DNA of 64,000 nt from Pannonibacter sp051860505 (GCF_051860505.1 NZ_JBHYDX010000011.1:62001-126000), one strand, 5' to 3'; positions 1-8,655 are shown, counted from the stretch's first letter. Notes: a model not told the origin generated them from the sequence alone. Numbers and translations: made by a program.

Positions 1-647
1 TCGAGGGCACCAAGGTCATGCTGCTGAAGCCGATGACCTACATGAACGAGAGCGGTCGGGCGGTTGGCGAGGCGATGCGCTTCTACAAGCTGGAGCCGAA
101 GGACATCGTCGTGCTCTATGACGAGTTGGACCTTCCGGCGGCGAAATTCCGCATGAAGACCGGCGGCGGCCACGGCGGCCACAACGGCCTGCGCTCCATC
201 ACGGCGCATATTGGCGATGCCTATCGGCGCCTGCGCCTCGGCATCGGCCACCCGGGCGACAAGAAGCTCGTCTCCAACTACGTGCTCGGCGATTTCGCCA
301 AGGTGGATGCCGAGTGGATCGAGCCGCTGCTCAGCGGAATTGCCGACAACGCCGGCATGCTGGCGCGCGGCGAGGACAGCAAGTTCGCCAACAAGCTGAC
401 CCTGCTGCTGGAGCCGGAAAAGGCGCGCCGCCCAGAAAAGGCAGCAAAGACGGAGAAGGCCGACAAGGTGGCGGCACCAGTCGAACCGTCAGCATCCCTG
501 CCGCCGCAGGCCGACATGCCACCACGCACCGCCCCGAAAGGCCAGAGCCACATCCGCCAGGCCCGCCAGCCCAAGGGCCCGCAGATGCCCACCAGCGGCC
601 CGATGGCTGAAATGCTGAAGAAGCTTTTGGGCAAAGGTCAGGACTGA
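1..647 (+). CDS. pth: peptidyl-tRNA hydrolase (5' end outside window)
   Basis: Releases tRNA from peptidyl-tRNA that drops off ribosomes; cytoplasmic. The reading frame is open from base 3, so the start and the N-terminal catalytic histidine lie before the window. Visible family motifs are KPMTYMNESG, LYDELDLP (the conserved Asp) and GGGHGGHNGLRS, then LRLGIGHPG. The C-terminus carries a Lys/Pro/Ala-rich tail of about 60 residues beyond the catalytic fold, as is common in rhizobial Pth proteins. A toxin-like gene follows 132 bases downstream and then ychF; the pth-ychF neighbourhood is common in Alphaproteobacteria. Confidence 0.95.
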   Translation, partial: EGTKVMLLKPMTYMNESGRAVGEAMRFYKLEPKDIVVLYDELDLPAAKFRMKTGGGHGGHNGLRSITAHIGDAYRRLRLGIGHPGDKKLVSNYVLGDFAKVDAEWIEPLLSGIADNAGMLARGEDSKFANKLTLLLEPEKARRPEKAAKTEKADKVAAPVEPSASLPPQADMPPRTAPKGQSHIRQARQPKGPQMPTSGPMAEMLKKLLGKGQD

Positions 648-779
648 ACGGAGTTGCAGGCAGAAACCCATGTGCACTATTCTGCGTTGAACATTCTTCC
701 CCTCTTGGGTGGCCCGTTCGGTGGTGAGGCGAGACAACGAGGACTGATTGGCACACGCAGCCCGCTCCTTGCGAGCATC

Positions 780-1187
780 ATGGCGATAGGGTTTTTCCCG
801 CCGGCCGGGCAAATTCTCATCTGCGACTTTTCCGGCTTTCAACCTCCGGAGATGATCAAACACCGACCCGTGATCATTCTGTCGCCAAAGCTGCCAAACA
901 GAAGCGAGATCGTGACTCTCGTCCCGCTCAGCACGACCGCTCCAAGACATAACCTTCCGTTTGTCGTTCAGCTGTCGAAGAACTATCATCCACTGGAGGA
1001 CGACACGCTGGCCGTTTGGGCGAAGTGCGACATGGTCATGAACGTGTCGCGCCAACGTCTCGACGGGTTCAAGATCGGGCGGCGCAAATGGGCAACGCCC
1101 ATGGCCAGTCAAGAAGATCTGCATGCTGTACGCATTGGTGTGATACACGGCCTCGGGCTGCGGGACTTGCTGAAAGCTCAAGTGTGA
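780..1187 (+). CDS. PemK/MazF-family toxin-like protein, no antitoxin seen
   Basis: A 135-residue protein with the PemK/MazF fold signature: GQILICDFSGF at the start of the beta barrel, KHRPVIILS, and VTLVPLSTT. MazF/PemK proteins are usually sequence-specific endoribonucleases, so RNA cleavage is inferred. The frame extends upstream to 654, but ATG 780 gives the normal N-terminus (MAIGFFPPAGQI). No antitoxin-sized gene lies in 648-779 or after the stop, on either strand. It sits alone between pth and ychF and is closed by a good terminator at 1294. Confidence 0.75.
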   Translation: MAIGFFPPAGQILICDFSGFQPPEMIKHRPVIILSPKLPNRSEIVTLVPLSTTAPRHNLPFVVQLSKNYHPLEDDTLAVWAKCDMVMNVSRQRLDGFKIGRRKWATPMASQEDLHAVRIGVIHGLGLRDLLKAQV

Positions 1188-1293
1188 CTTATCTTAAGTG
1201 CGTATCCCGGTCTTCGGGCTTTAAGACCTAGCTTGCTAGGCAGGTTGCTCAAACGGCGATGACAAGCCACGGGCAACCGAGCTGCTTTTGTCC

Positions 1294-1326
1294 ACAAGCC
1301 CCGCCTCGCGCGGGGCTTGTTGTTTT
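1294..1326 (+). terminator. rho-independent terminator after the PemK-like gene
   Basis: A perfect 10-base-pair stem (ACAAGCCCCG / CGGGGCTTGT, loop of 7) is followed by TGTTTTT. It isolates pth and the toxin-like gene from ychF. Confidence 0.85.
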
Positions 1327-1452
1327 TGCGCAGCACCGATCCAAGGCCTTGTGCAAGCGCAGTCGAACGACAAACACCCCGCAAAGCTTGACGTTCCGTG
1401 CCCCCTCGGGCAAGAAGCGGCAACTCTTCGATCCAACCGAAAGCGATCTCCC

Positions 1453-2553
1453 ATGGGTTTCCAGTGCGGCATCGTCGGGCTGCCCAATGTCGGCAAGTCC
1501 ACGCTCTTCAACGCGCTCACCAGAACGGCTGCCGCGCAGGCTGCCAACTATCCGTTCTGCACCATCGAACCGAACACCGGTGAAGTCGCCGTGCCGGATC
1601 CGCGCATGGCCGCGATCGCCAAGATCGCCGGCAGCAAGGAACTGATCCCGACGCGCATCACCTTCGTCGACATCGCCGGCCTCGTGCGTGGCGCGTCGAA
1701 GGGCGAAGGCCTCGGCAACCAGTTCCTGGCCAACATCCGCGAAGTGGACGCCATCGTTCACGTGCTGCGCTGCTTCGTCGATGACGACATCACCCACGTC
1801 GAGGGCAAGATCGATCCGATCTCCGACGCCGAGACCGTCGAGACGGAACTGATGGTCTCCGACATGGAGAGCCTGGAGCGCCGACTTGCGCCGATGAAGA
1901 AGAAGGCCCAGGTCGGCGACAAGGACGCCAAGGCGATTGCCCCGATCATGGAAGCCGCGCTGGCGCTGCTGCAGGAAGGCAAGCCGGTTCGCACGTTGAA
2001 GCTGGCCGATGCCGAGGAAGAGAAGATCCTGCAGGGTCTCAACCTCCTGACCTCCAAGCCGGTGCTTTACGTGTGCAACGTCGAGGAAGCCTCGGCGGGA
2101 ACGGGCAACGAACTATCGGCCAAGGTCGCCGAAATGGCCAAGGCGCAGGGCGCGGGCTCGGTCGTGATCTCGGCCGCCATCGAGGCGGAAATCTCGCAGC
2201 TCGGCAATGACGAGCAGGCGGAGTTCCTGGAGACGCTCGGGATCGAGGAACCGGGCCTCGACCGGCTGATCCGCGCCGGCTACGACCTCCTGGGTCTCAT
2301 CACCTATTTCACCGCAGGCCCGAAGGAAACCCGCGCCTGGACCATCACGCGCGGCACCAAGGCGCCGCAGGCGGCCGGCGTGATCCATTCGGACTTCGAG
2401 CGCGGCTTCATCCGCGCCCAGACGATCGCCTTTGACGACTACGTCAGCCTCAACGGCGAAGTCGGCGCCAAGGAAGCCGGCAAGGCACGCGACGAAGGCA
2501 AGGAATATGTCGTCAAGGACGGCGACGTGCTGCTGTTCAAGTTCAACACCTGA
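1453..2553 (+). CDS. ychF: redox-regulated ATPase/GTPase YchF (Obg family)
   Basis: Conserved TRAFAC-class P-loop nucleotidase that binds ribosomes and prefers ATP. The 366-residue length is normal. The P-loop GLPNVGKSTLFNAL is at residues 8-21, the switch region VDIAGLVRGASKGEGLGNQFL follows, and the C-terminal TGS domain contains FFTAGPKETRAWT-like sequence (here YFTAGPKETRAW). The family start MGFQCGIVG fixes ATG 1453, although the frame is open back to 1288. It is monocistronic, with terminators on both sides. Confidence 0.96.
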   Translation: MGFQCGIVGLPNVGKSTLFNALTRTAAAQAANYPFCTIEPNTGEVAVPDPRMAAIAKIAGSKELIPTRITFVDIAGLVRGASKGEGLGNQFLANIREVDAIVHVLRCFVDDDITHVEGKIDPISDAETVETELMVSDMESLERRLAPMKKKAQVGDKDAKAIAPIMEAALALLQEGKPVRTLKLADAEEEKILQGLNLLTSKPVLYVCNVEEASAGTGNELSAKVAEMAKAQGAGSVVISAAIEAEISQLGNDEQAEFLETLGIEEPGLDRLIRAGYDLLGLITYFTAGPKETRAWTITRGTKAPQAAGVIHSDFERGFIRAQTIAFDDYVSLNGEVGAKEAGKARDEGKEYVVKDGDVLLFKFNT

Positions 2554-2582
2554 CCGGCAACCGGTTCAGGAAGCGATCCGGA

Positions 2583-2607
2583 AAGCCCCGCGCGTTGCGC
2601 GGGGCTT
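2583..2607 (+). terminator. hairpin terminator after ychF
   Basis: An 11-base-pair perfect stem (AAGCCCCGCGC with loop GTT) lies 30 bases after the ychF stop. There is no T tract, so it may work with a second hairpin at 2789. Confidence 0.6.
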
Positions 2608-2630
2608 AGACTGCCGGCAACCACTTCATC

Positions 2631-2757
2631 GTCATCCCGGGCGCAGCGAAGCGGAGACCCGGGACCGGAGAGTCACGGTCTTTCCAGCTTTTACTCATTG
2701 AAATATTTATACCTCGGCTCTCCGGTCCCGGCTCGGCGCTTCGCTTGGCCGGATGAC
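2631..2757. repeat. 127-base inverted-repeat element, copy 1
   Basis: The element begins GTCATCCCGGGCGCAGCGAA and ends with the near-reverse complement, closing on GGCCGGATGAC. The roughly 40-base arms share the core GGGACCGGAGAG / CTCTCCGGTCCC. The centre (about 2673-2714) is A/T-richer and not palindromic. A second copy of identical length is at 24381-24507 and a solitary arm at 22695-22748. It looks like a miniature non-coding mobile or REP-like element. Confidence 0.8.
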
Positions 2758-2788
2758 TCTGGATTGGTCGAGGTTGGCCAAAAAACTG

Positions 2789-2814
2789 AGCCCCGCACAC
2801 TGCGCGGGGCTTTT
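2789..2814 (+). terminator. hairpin with T tract between convergent genes
   Basis: Stem AGCCCCGC / GCGGGGCT followed by TTTTG. It lies between ychF (plus) and the FG-GAP gene (minus), whose stop is 26 bases further on. Confidence 0.7.
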
Positions 2815-2839
2815 GTTGTTTAAAGGGCCGGGGCCGGGA

Positions 2840-5017
2840 TCAGATCAGCCAGATGCCGTTGTCGGTCAAAGCCGCAGTCGCAGTCTTGTTTTCCGCGCTT
2901 TCCGAGAAGCCGAACAGCACATGCTGGCGATCGGTCTGGCCGCTGTCGAGCTGTGAAAGCCAGCCATTGAGACCGGCCGTATCCGGCGCACGGTCGAGGA
3001 CGTTGCGGTAGAGCAGCGTCAGGAACGTGGTGTTGTCGATGTTGGAACCGTAGGTCTGCTGGAACTCGGCCGAGGCAATGAAGGCATTGGCCATGTCGAA
3101 GATCGAGAAGCCCTTGTCCATGATCTTGACGTTGTGCGACAGCCCAACCTGATCCGGCTCCCGGTTGAAGGCCGCCCGATACAGACGGAAGGTCTGGCCG
3201 GCCGATCCAGTGAGATCAAAGGCCAGAATGGCGTCGTTGAAGGTGATCCGTTCAATGTTCTCGTAGGTATCCGTGCCAAGCGCGGCGGAGATCACGGTGG
3301 TCGTCTTCGTCGTTGTGCCGGTGACGCTGACGGTGGCCTCCGCCCTAGAGATCTTCAGCAACGCAACATCAAACCCGGCCCCGCCATCAATGGTGTCATT
3401 ACCCGCGCCGCCTTCAATGATCTCGTTGCCGGCGCTGGCGATGAGGCGATCATCGCCGCCCAGAAGGCGGATGACGCTGTTGCCGAGCGCGCTTGTCCAG
3501 TTGTCGGCCCCATCCGTCCCTGAAACCTGCGCACCATTGGCCATGCCAAACCGGCCGGCCTGCTGGCCCACAGCCAGATAATGCGCCAGTCCAGTCGCAT
3601 AGGCACCGCTCGCCACAGCGGCCGCTGCGTCGGCGTTCTGGTTGAGATAGTAAAGCTCGTTGAAACCGGCGGCGCCCTGATCCGCCGCGTTGGTGCCATA
3701 GGGGCCGGTGGAAACCGGTCCCTTGAGGTTCAGCGGCGTGTTGATGAAGTTGCCATTGAAGAGGAAAGGCGTGATGAACTCGACCCCGTCGGTCGTCGTG
3801 ACGGCCACTTGTCGTCCGGCAAGAAACTGATAATTCGCCGGATACAGTTCGGAGTTAAGGATCGCCGCAAACTTGCCCGTCCCGTCATTGAGCCAGAAGG
3901 CCGGCGCGGTAGTGGGCGTTTCGGTCCCGATGTAGTCGGCAACCAGATCCACGAAACCGTCATTGTTGACATCGAGCAGGTCGAGAAAGGACAGAAAGTA
4001 GCCGACACCGGATTGTTCCGCTTCCCCGGGCCGGAAATGCGAGGCGGTCTGGTCGGAGAAGTGACCGGAGCCGTCATTGATCAGGACCTGCAACTCCCAA
4101 CCCCGCACATCACGGGAAGGCGTATAAGTGACAATCAGATCCTGATCGCCATCCCCATCAAGATCGAGCGCATCGATGTCATAGGCGGTCGCCAGCAGGC
4201 CATTGGTTTTCGGATGTGGCAAGTCCAGCCGCGCTGAATCCGAATACGTGCCCTGGCCATTGTTGAGATAGACCCGCGACGTCAGGGTGCTGGCGCCGGG
4301 CGCACTGGGATCGCCGCCATAGGTTTCGAACTTGCCGAGGATCATGTCCACGGCCTTGTCGCCGTTCACGTCCACAAAGCACACACTGTCAAACCAGTCG
4401 GCCTTCCACGGCTCGCGACCGTCGGAGGCAACGACACTGGTGGGAAGACGCGACCGGTCGAGCGAAAAGCCGCCCTTGCCATCGTTGATCATTAAATAAG
4501 GCGGCACATTTTGTCCGCCGACATTGCCAACATAGATGTCGAGATCGCCGTCGCCATCAATATCGCCGCTGGCGGCAGAGTGGCTGAACTCCGTCGGAAT
4601 AAAGGGCACCGGTGCGCTGGTCAGTCCGCCCTTGCCATTTGACAGGAGGAGAACATTCGGCTCCCCCGGAAACGGGGCGTAATCCCAGCCATGCGCGGCG
4701 ATGAAGACGTCGTTGACGCCATCACCGTTGTAGTCGTCGAACAGCATCCAGCGTGGCCAGACCGTATCCGGAAATTCGGCCAGAGAAATGATGTCCGTCG
4801 CCAGCGACACGGCGCCATTGCTGTCAACCCGGTAGACCGCACCGCTCCGCGCGGCATTCGCCGTGGAGTTGTGACCTGCAACAATCAGCTCGTCGAAACC
4901 GTCACCATTCAGGTCCGCAGAATCGATCCAGGTTAGATCGAGGTCGAAGCCAGGATTGAAAGTCTGATCTTTCGATTGATCGATTACAAATCGAGATGAA
5001 ATATCGTAGGTCTTCAT
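2840..5017 (-). CDS. FG-GAP/VCBS-repeat protein with RTX-like motif and DUF4214 domain
   Basis: Large 725-residue acidic protein, probably extracellular. Residues about 30-400 carry repeated calcium-binding FG-GAP/VCBS motifs (DLNGDGFDE, DYNGDGVND, DIDGDGDLD, DLDGDGDQD, DVNNDGFVD) typical of a beta propeller. Near residue 530 there is a glycine/aspartate nonapeptide stretch, GGAGNDTIDGGAGFD, as in RTX proteins. The last 120 residues match DUF4214 (LYRAAFNREPDQVGL and LLYRNVLDRAPDTAGL). There is no N-terminal signal peptide, so type I secretion is inferred; no such exporter is nearby. ATG 5017 is preferred over a TTG one codon earlier. Function unknown; surface or adhesive role is a guess. Confidence 0.85.
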   Translation of the reverse strand: MKTYDISSRFVIDQSKDQTFNPGFDLDLTWIDSADLNGDGFDELIVAGHNSTANAARSGAVYRVDSNGAVSLATDIISLAEFPDTVWPRWMLFDDYNGDGVNDVFIAAHGWDYAPFPGEPNVLLLSNGKGGLTSAPVPFIPTEFSHSAASGDIDGDGDLDIYVGNVGGQNVPPYLMINDGKGGFSLDRSRLPTSVVASDGREPWKADWFDSVCFVDVNGDKAVDMILGKFETYGGDPSAPGASTLTSRVYLNNGQGTYSDSARLDLPHPKTNGLLATAYDIDALDLDGDGDQDLIVTYTPSRDVRGWELQVLINDGSGHFSDQTASHFRPGEAEQSGVGYFLSFLDLLDVNNDGFVDLVADYIGTETPTTAPAFWLNDGTGKFAAILNSELYPANYQFLAGRQVAVTTTDGVEFITPFLFNGNFINTPLNLKGPVSTGPYGTNAADQGAAGFNELYYLNQNADAAAAVASGAYATGLAHYLAVGQQAGRFGMANGAQVSGTDGADNWTSALGNSVIRLLGGDDRLIASAGNEIIEGGAGNDTIDGGAGFDVALLKISRAEATVSVTGTTTKTTTVISAALGTDTYENIERITFNDAILAFDLTGSAGQTFRLYRAAFNREPDQVGLSHNVKIMDKGFSIFDMANAFIASAEFQQTYGSNIDNTTFLTLLYRNVLDRAPDTAGLNGWLSQLDSGQTDRQHVLFGFSESAENKTATAALTDNGIWLI

Positions 5018-5224
5018 CAAACGTCCCGGAAAAAGACAAAGGATGACTTAGCTCATAGCCAACAGGACGCCCTGTCAAGGTTGAAAGTCTCCTGAAAAGT
5101 TCCGGATATGGTCGATCGCGAACAGATACACCGCGAAACGACAGCCAGGCTTGGCAGACCAACAGCAGATGCGCTATGCGATGCGAGGATATCAAGTCCC
5201 CTCAACCTGTTGCCGGAGCACACC

Positions 5225-5911
5225 ATGACCAGCTTTGTGATCGACGTTCCGAAGGTTCCTGCCCTCCCCGTCGAGGGTGAGGCCGGGCTGTTTCCGGTGC
5301 GGCGGGTCTATTGCATCGGCCGAAACTATGCCGCCCATGCGGTGGAGATGGGGCACGACCCCAGCAAGGAACCGCCGTTCTTCTTCCAGAAGAACCCGGA
5401 CAACCTCAATCCGTCGAGCAGCTTTCCCTATCCGGGCAAGACGGCGGATGTGCATCACGAGGTGGAACTGGCCGTGGCGCTGAAGTCCGGCGGCAGCAAC
5501 ATCGCGGTGGCCGACGCGCTGACCCATGTCTATGGCTACGCAGTCGCGCTCGACATGACCCGGCGCGACCTGCAGGCGGAAGCCAAGGATCTTGGCCGGC
5601 CCTGGGACACGGCCAAGGCCTTCGAGTATTCGGCGCCCATCGGCCCGATCGCTCCAGCGGCGCGCATTGGTCATCCGAGCGCGGGCGACATCACGCTCTA
5701 TGTCAACGGCAGCCCGCGCCAGAGCGGCGACCTGAACCAGATGATCTGGAAGGTGCCGGAAATGATCGCCTATCTGTCAGAGTATTTCACGCTCGCCGCC
5801 GGTGACGTGATCCTGACCGGCACCCCGGCCGGCGTTGGACCGATTGCCCGAGGCGACCGGATGGAGGCGCGGATCGAGGGCTTCGATCCGCTTGTTGTTG
5901 AGGTGGTCTGA
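5225..5911 (+). CDS. fumarylacetoacetate hydrolase-family protein
   Basis: 228 residues. FAH-fold metalloenzymes cleave C-C bonds in beta-diketo acids such as fumarylpyruvate or act as isomerases or decarboxylases. Motifs seen: CIGRNYAAHAVEMG, PFFFQKNPDNL, HHEVELAVAL (metal-binding acidic residues), YAVALDMTRRDLQ, and the C-terminal GDVILTGTPAGVGP. It most resembles fumarylpyruvate hydrolase/acylpyruvase members. The start is ATG 5225, matching the family; the frame extends further upstream. It is monocistronic and convergent with the AraC gene. Confidence 0.9.
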   Translation: MTSFVIDVPKVPALPVEGEAGLFPVRRVYCIGRNYAAHAVEMGHDPSKEPPFFFQKNPDNLNPSSSFPYPGKTADVHHEVELAVALKSGGSNIAVADALTHVYGYAVALDMTRRDLQAEAKDLGRPWDTAKAFEYSAPIGPIAPAARIGHPSAGDITLYVNGSPRQSGDLNQMIWKVPEMIAYLSEYFTLAAGDVILTGTPAGVGPIARGDRMEARIEGFDPLVVEVV

Positions 5912-5954
5912 GCGAGGCTATTGCTTAGGTGGGCAGACGGCTGTCGAGGTCTCT

Positions 5955-6106
5955 CAGTCCCCCTCCCCCTCGTGGGGAGGGGTGAGGGGTGGGGGGCACC
6001 GGCGGCAATCAGTTCACAAAGAGTCCGTAGTCAGCCTGGTCAGGAACGTGGATATAAGGCAGCTCCCCCCACCCCCAACCCCTCCCCACGAGGGGGAGGG
6101 GAGCTT
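5955..6106. repeat. G/C-rich long inverted repeat between convergent genes
   Basis: Two arms of about 40 bases face each other: 5958-5997 (contains CCCTCGTGGGGAGGGG) and 6065-6104 (contains CCCCTCCCCACGAGGG), separated by about 67 bases. The unit is purine/pyrimidine-skewed and could fold into a long hairpin acting as a bidirectional terminator. It resembles dispersed intergenic repeats common in rhizobial genomes. Confidence 0.75.
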
Positions 6107-6124
6107 CAAGGCTGCGACAAAGCG

Positions 6125-7021
6125 CTATCCTTTCAGTGGCAGGCAGATATCGGTGAGAATATCGGCAGGAGCCGTGTCGCGCGGGTTGCTGATGTAGACT
6201 TCCATCACCGGAGCATCCGCCAATTCCTCGCCGGACGCCGGCAGCCAGGTGCCGTAGAGCCAGTCATACGCGGCCCTCATGTCGGCATAAGGTCCCTTGT
6301 GCCGCAACACGGCATAGCGGCGCGCAGGCATCTCAAGCCGCTGTAACGGAGCCTCGAAGGCGATTTCCTCCGTGAGTTCCATGGTCGCCTTCGAGTGCAG
6401 ATCTGGTTCCGGCACGACGGATGGATCGCTGTAGTAGAAGCCGAACATTTGCCCGGCCTTGTCCATCAGGCCGCGGCTGGCGAGACTGCCGATCAGATGT
6501 TCGAAGGCGCGGTCGATTTCGATATAGGGGCCGGTATGGGGAATGCTGGCGAAAAGGCGCTGCGGCTCGTGGCGAATGATGATGTCTTGCATCGGATACG
6601 CTCCTGTGGTGTCCGACCCTGAAGGGGCCGGTGGGGTCCAGTCCTTGTCAAAGCGGCGATGCGACCCCTCCTGGCGGTAGGTTGCCGGCGGCAGACCGTA
6701 AGACTGGCGAAACGCGCGGCTGAAAGCGGCCAGGCTGCCATAGCCCGCCTGCAACGCGAGCTTCTCGAGATCCGTTTCACCAAAGGCCAATGCCGACGCT
6801 GCCCGGTGCAGGCGCATGCGACGGACCATGGCCACAACGCTCTCACCGAAGACAGCCTGCCACACCCTGTGCCAATGCCACCGCGACAGAGCCGCGATAT
6901 CGGCAAGCCGGTCGAGGTCGAGCGGCTCGTCGAGATGGGTGTGCACATGCTCGATGACACGGGCGAAGCGCCGTTCGTAGGTTCTGGCGCGGGTCAGATC
7001 CGCAGGGGACTGGAAAGTCAT
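6125..7021 (-). CDS. AraC-family regulator with GyrI-like effector domain
   Basis: 298 residues. Two helix-turn-helix motifs of the AraC/XylS type occupy residues about 20-115 (LADIAALSRWHWHRVWQAVFG and the second helix pair ending AFRQSYGLPPATYR). Residues about 145-298 form a GyrI-like/SHV effector-binding domain (PHTGPYIEIDRAFEHL, RRYAVLRHKGPY). Such proteins often control stress or multidrug responses by binding small molecules. ATG 7021 is the start. It is divergent from mbfA with 107 bases between starts. Target genes are not evident from the sequence. Confidence 0.9.
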   Translation of the reverse strand: MTFQSPADLTRARTYERRFARVIEHVHTHLDEPLDLDRLADIAALSRWHWHRVWQAVFGESVVAMVRRMRLHRAASALAFGETDLEKLALQAGYGSLAAFSRAFRQSYGLPPATYRQEGSHRRFDKDWTPPAPSGSDTTGAYPMQDIIIRHEPQRLFASIPHTGPYIEIDRAFEHLIGSLASRGLMDKAGQMFGFYYSDPSVVPEPDLHSKATMELTEEIAFEAPLQRLEMPARRYAVLRHKGPYADMRAAYDWLYGTWLPASGEELADAPVMEVYISNPRDTAPADILTDICLPLKG

Positions 7022-7128
7022 ATCGCTTACTCACTTTGACGCACCGGGCGTAGCATGGGTGGTTTTGACATATCTTGCGGTTTAGATTGACTGCAGTCTT
7101 CCTTGTTTTTCCTGATCGGATGCGACCG

Positions 7129-8112
7129 ATGCTTTCCCGGTTTCTGTCAAATGGCCGCCGCGACTTTTCCTCGCTGAACGAGGCCGAAATCCTGGCGCTG
7201 GCCATTTCCTCGGAAGAGGATGATGGCCGGATCTACAGGGCCTATGCCGACGGGCTGCGCGATACCTATCCGGCCTCCGCCGCCGTGTTCGACGCCATGG
7301 CCGAGGAGGAAAGCCAGCACCGGCAACGGTTGATCGATCTGTTCCAGCGCCGCTTCGGCGAGACCATCCCGCTGATCCGGCGCGAACATGTGCGCGGCTA
7401 CTACACCCGCAAGCCGGACTGGCTGGTGCGCCCGCTCGGCCTCGACAAGGTGCGGGCAATGGCGGAGGAGATGGAACTGCAGGCGGCGCGCTTCTATGAG
7501 GAGGCCGCCAAGCGCACCCAGGATGCCGCCACGCGCAAGCTGCTCGGCGATCTGGCCATGGCCGAGCGGGGACATGAGAAAAAGGCGGTGGCACTTGGCG
7601 AGGCGCTGACGCCGCAGGATGTGCGCGAGGAAGAGGACAAGGTCGAACGGCGGCAGTTCATTCTCACATATGTGCAGCCGGGCCTGGCCGGGCTGATGGA
7701 TGGATCGGTCTCCACCCTTGCGCCGATCTTTGCTGCCGCCTTCGCGACGCAGGACACCTGGCAGACCTTTCTCGTCGGCCTCTCCGCATCGGTTGGTGCC
7801 GGCATCTCGATGGGCTTCACGGAAGCCGCTCATGATGACGGCGTGCTGTCCGGACGCGGCTCGCCGCTGAAGCGTGGCCTTGCCTCCGGCATCATGACGA
7901 CCATCGGCGGGCTCGGCCATGCCCTGCCCTACCTGATCCCGGATTTCTGGACCGCAACCAGCCTCGCAACCGCTGTGGTGTTCATCGAACTGTGGGCGAT
8001 TGCCTGGATCCAGAACCATTACATGGATACGCCCTTCTGGCGGGCTGCCCTGCAGGTGGTTCTGGGGGGATCGCTGGTGTTCGCTGCCGGCGTGCTGATC
8101 GGCAACGCCTGA
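7129..8112 (+). CDS. mbfA: membrane-bound ferritin / VIT1-like iron exporter MbfA
   Basis: 327 residues. The N-terminal half is a rubrerythrin/ferritin-like di-iron domain (EAEILALAISSEEDDGRIY, AMAEEESQHRQRL, EEMELQAARFYEEAAKRT, AERGHEKKA hold the Glu/His ligands). The C-terminal half has VIT1-type membrane segments starting at PGLAGLMDGSVSTLAP. In Bradyrhizobium and Agrobacterium MbfA exports iron and protects against peroxide. ATG 7129 gives the family N-terminus (MLSRFLSNGRRDF); in-frame ATG 7120 is an alternative. In relatives the gene is repressed by Irr; only a weak TTTAGA half-site (7081-7086) is seen here. Confidence 0.92.
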   Translation: MLSRFLSNGRRDFSSLNEAEILALAISSEEDDGRIYRAYADGLRDTYPASAAVFDAMAEEESQHRQRLIDLFQRRFGETIPLIRREHVRGYYTRKPDWLVRPLGLDKVRAMAEEMELQAARFYEEAAKRTQDAATRKLLGDLAMAERGHEKKAVALGEALTPQDVREEEDKVERRQFILTYVQPGLAGLMDGSVSTLAPIFAAAFATQDTWQTFLVGLSASVGAGISMGFTEAAHDDGVLSGRGSPLKRGLASGIMTTIGGLGHALPYLIPDFWTATSLATAVVFIELWAIAWIQNHYMDTPFWRAALQVVLGGSLVFAAGVLIGNA

Positions 8113-8196
8113 CTGGCCTACCGCTGGCCCTGGCCCAGGCCCTGCTCATCCTTCGGCGTATGGCCCTGCCGATGATGCCGCGCTATAGAGGATCGC

Positions 8197-8655
8197 ATGA
8201 GCATAATTCGCCATTTTGAAGACTTCACGCCCGGCGCGATCATCGAGCTGGGCAGCCGAAGCGTGTCGCGGGACGAGATCATCGCCTTCGCCTCCGAGTT
8301 TGATCCGCAGCCGTTTCACCTCAGCGAGGAAGCCGGCAAGGCTTCCCTGCTGGGCGGTCTGGCAGCGTCCGGCTGGCACTCGGCAGCGATCTTCATGCGG
8401 CTGCTGGTGGACGGATTGCTGGGCCAGGCGGCGGGCCAGGGCGCGCCAGGGATCGACAAGCTGATGTGGCGACGGCCAGTCTATCCCGGAGACACGTTGA
8501 GCGCGACGGCGGAAGTTCTGACCAGCCGGCCCTTGCGCTCCAGGCCCGGCCTCGGGGTCGTCGGCTTCCGCTTTGTCGTCTCCAATCAGCGCGGCGAGAC
8601 GGTGATGACGCTGGAAAACCCGATCCTCTTCGCCTGCCGGGAGATGCCCGCATGA
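8197..8655 (+). CDS. MaoC-like hotdog-fold dehydratase, first of a tandem pair
   Basis: 152 residues, single hotdog domain of the (R)-specific enoyl-CoA hydratase (MaoC) family. The catalytic region FDPQPFHLSEEAG contains the conserved Asp and His, and GLAASGWHSAA and YPGDTLSATAEV follow. The true substrate is unknown. The stop overlaps the start of the next paralogue by four bases (ATGA), which indicates translational coupling. Confidence 0.9.
   Translation: MSIIRHFEDFTPGAIIELGSRSVSRDEIIAFASEFDPQPFHLSEEAGKASLLGGLAASGWHSAAIFMRLLVDGLLGQAAGQGAPGIDKLMWRRPVYPGDTLSATAEVLTSRPLRSRPGLGVVGFRFVVSNQRGETVMTLENPILFACREMPA

Noticed and set aside
648..779. Antitoxin gene for the PemK-like toxin
   Set aside because: No frame of 50 codons or more with a start and ribosome binding site fits the gap.
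7022..7128. Possible Irr/iron control element upstream of mbfA
   Set aside because: Only a TTTAGA half-site at 7081 and a GACTGCAGTC palindrome are present; the full TTTAGAA-N3-TTCTAAA pattern is missing.
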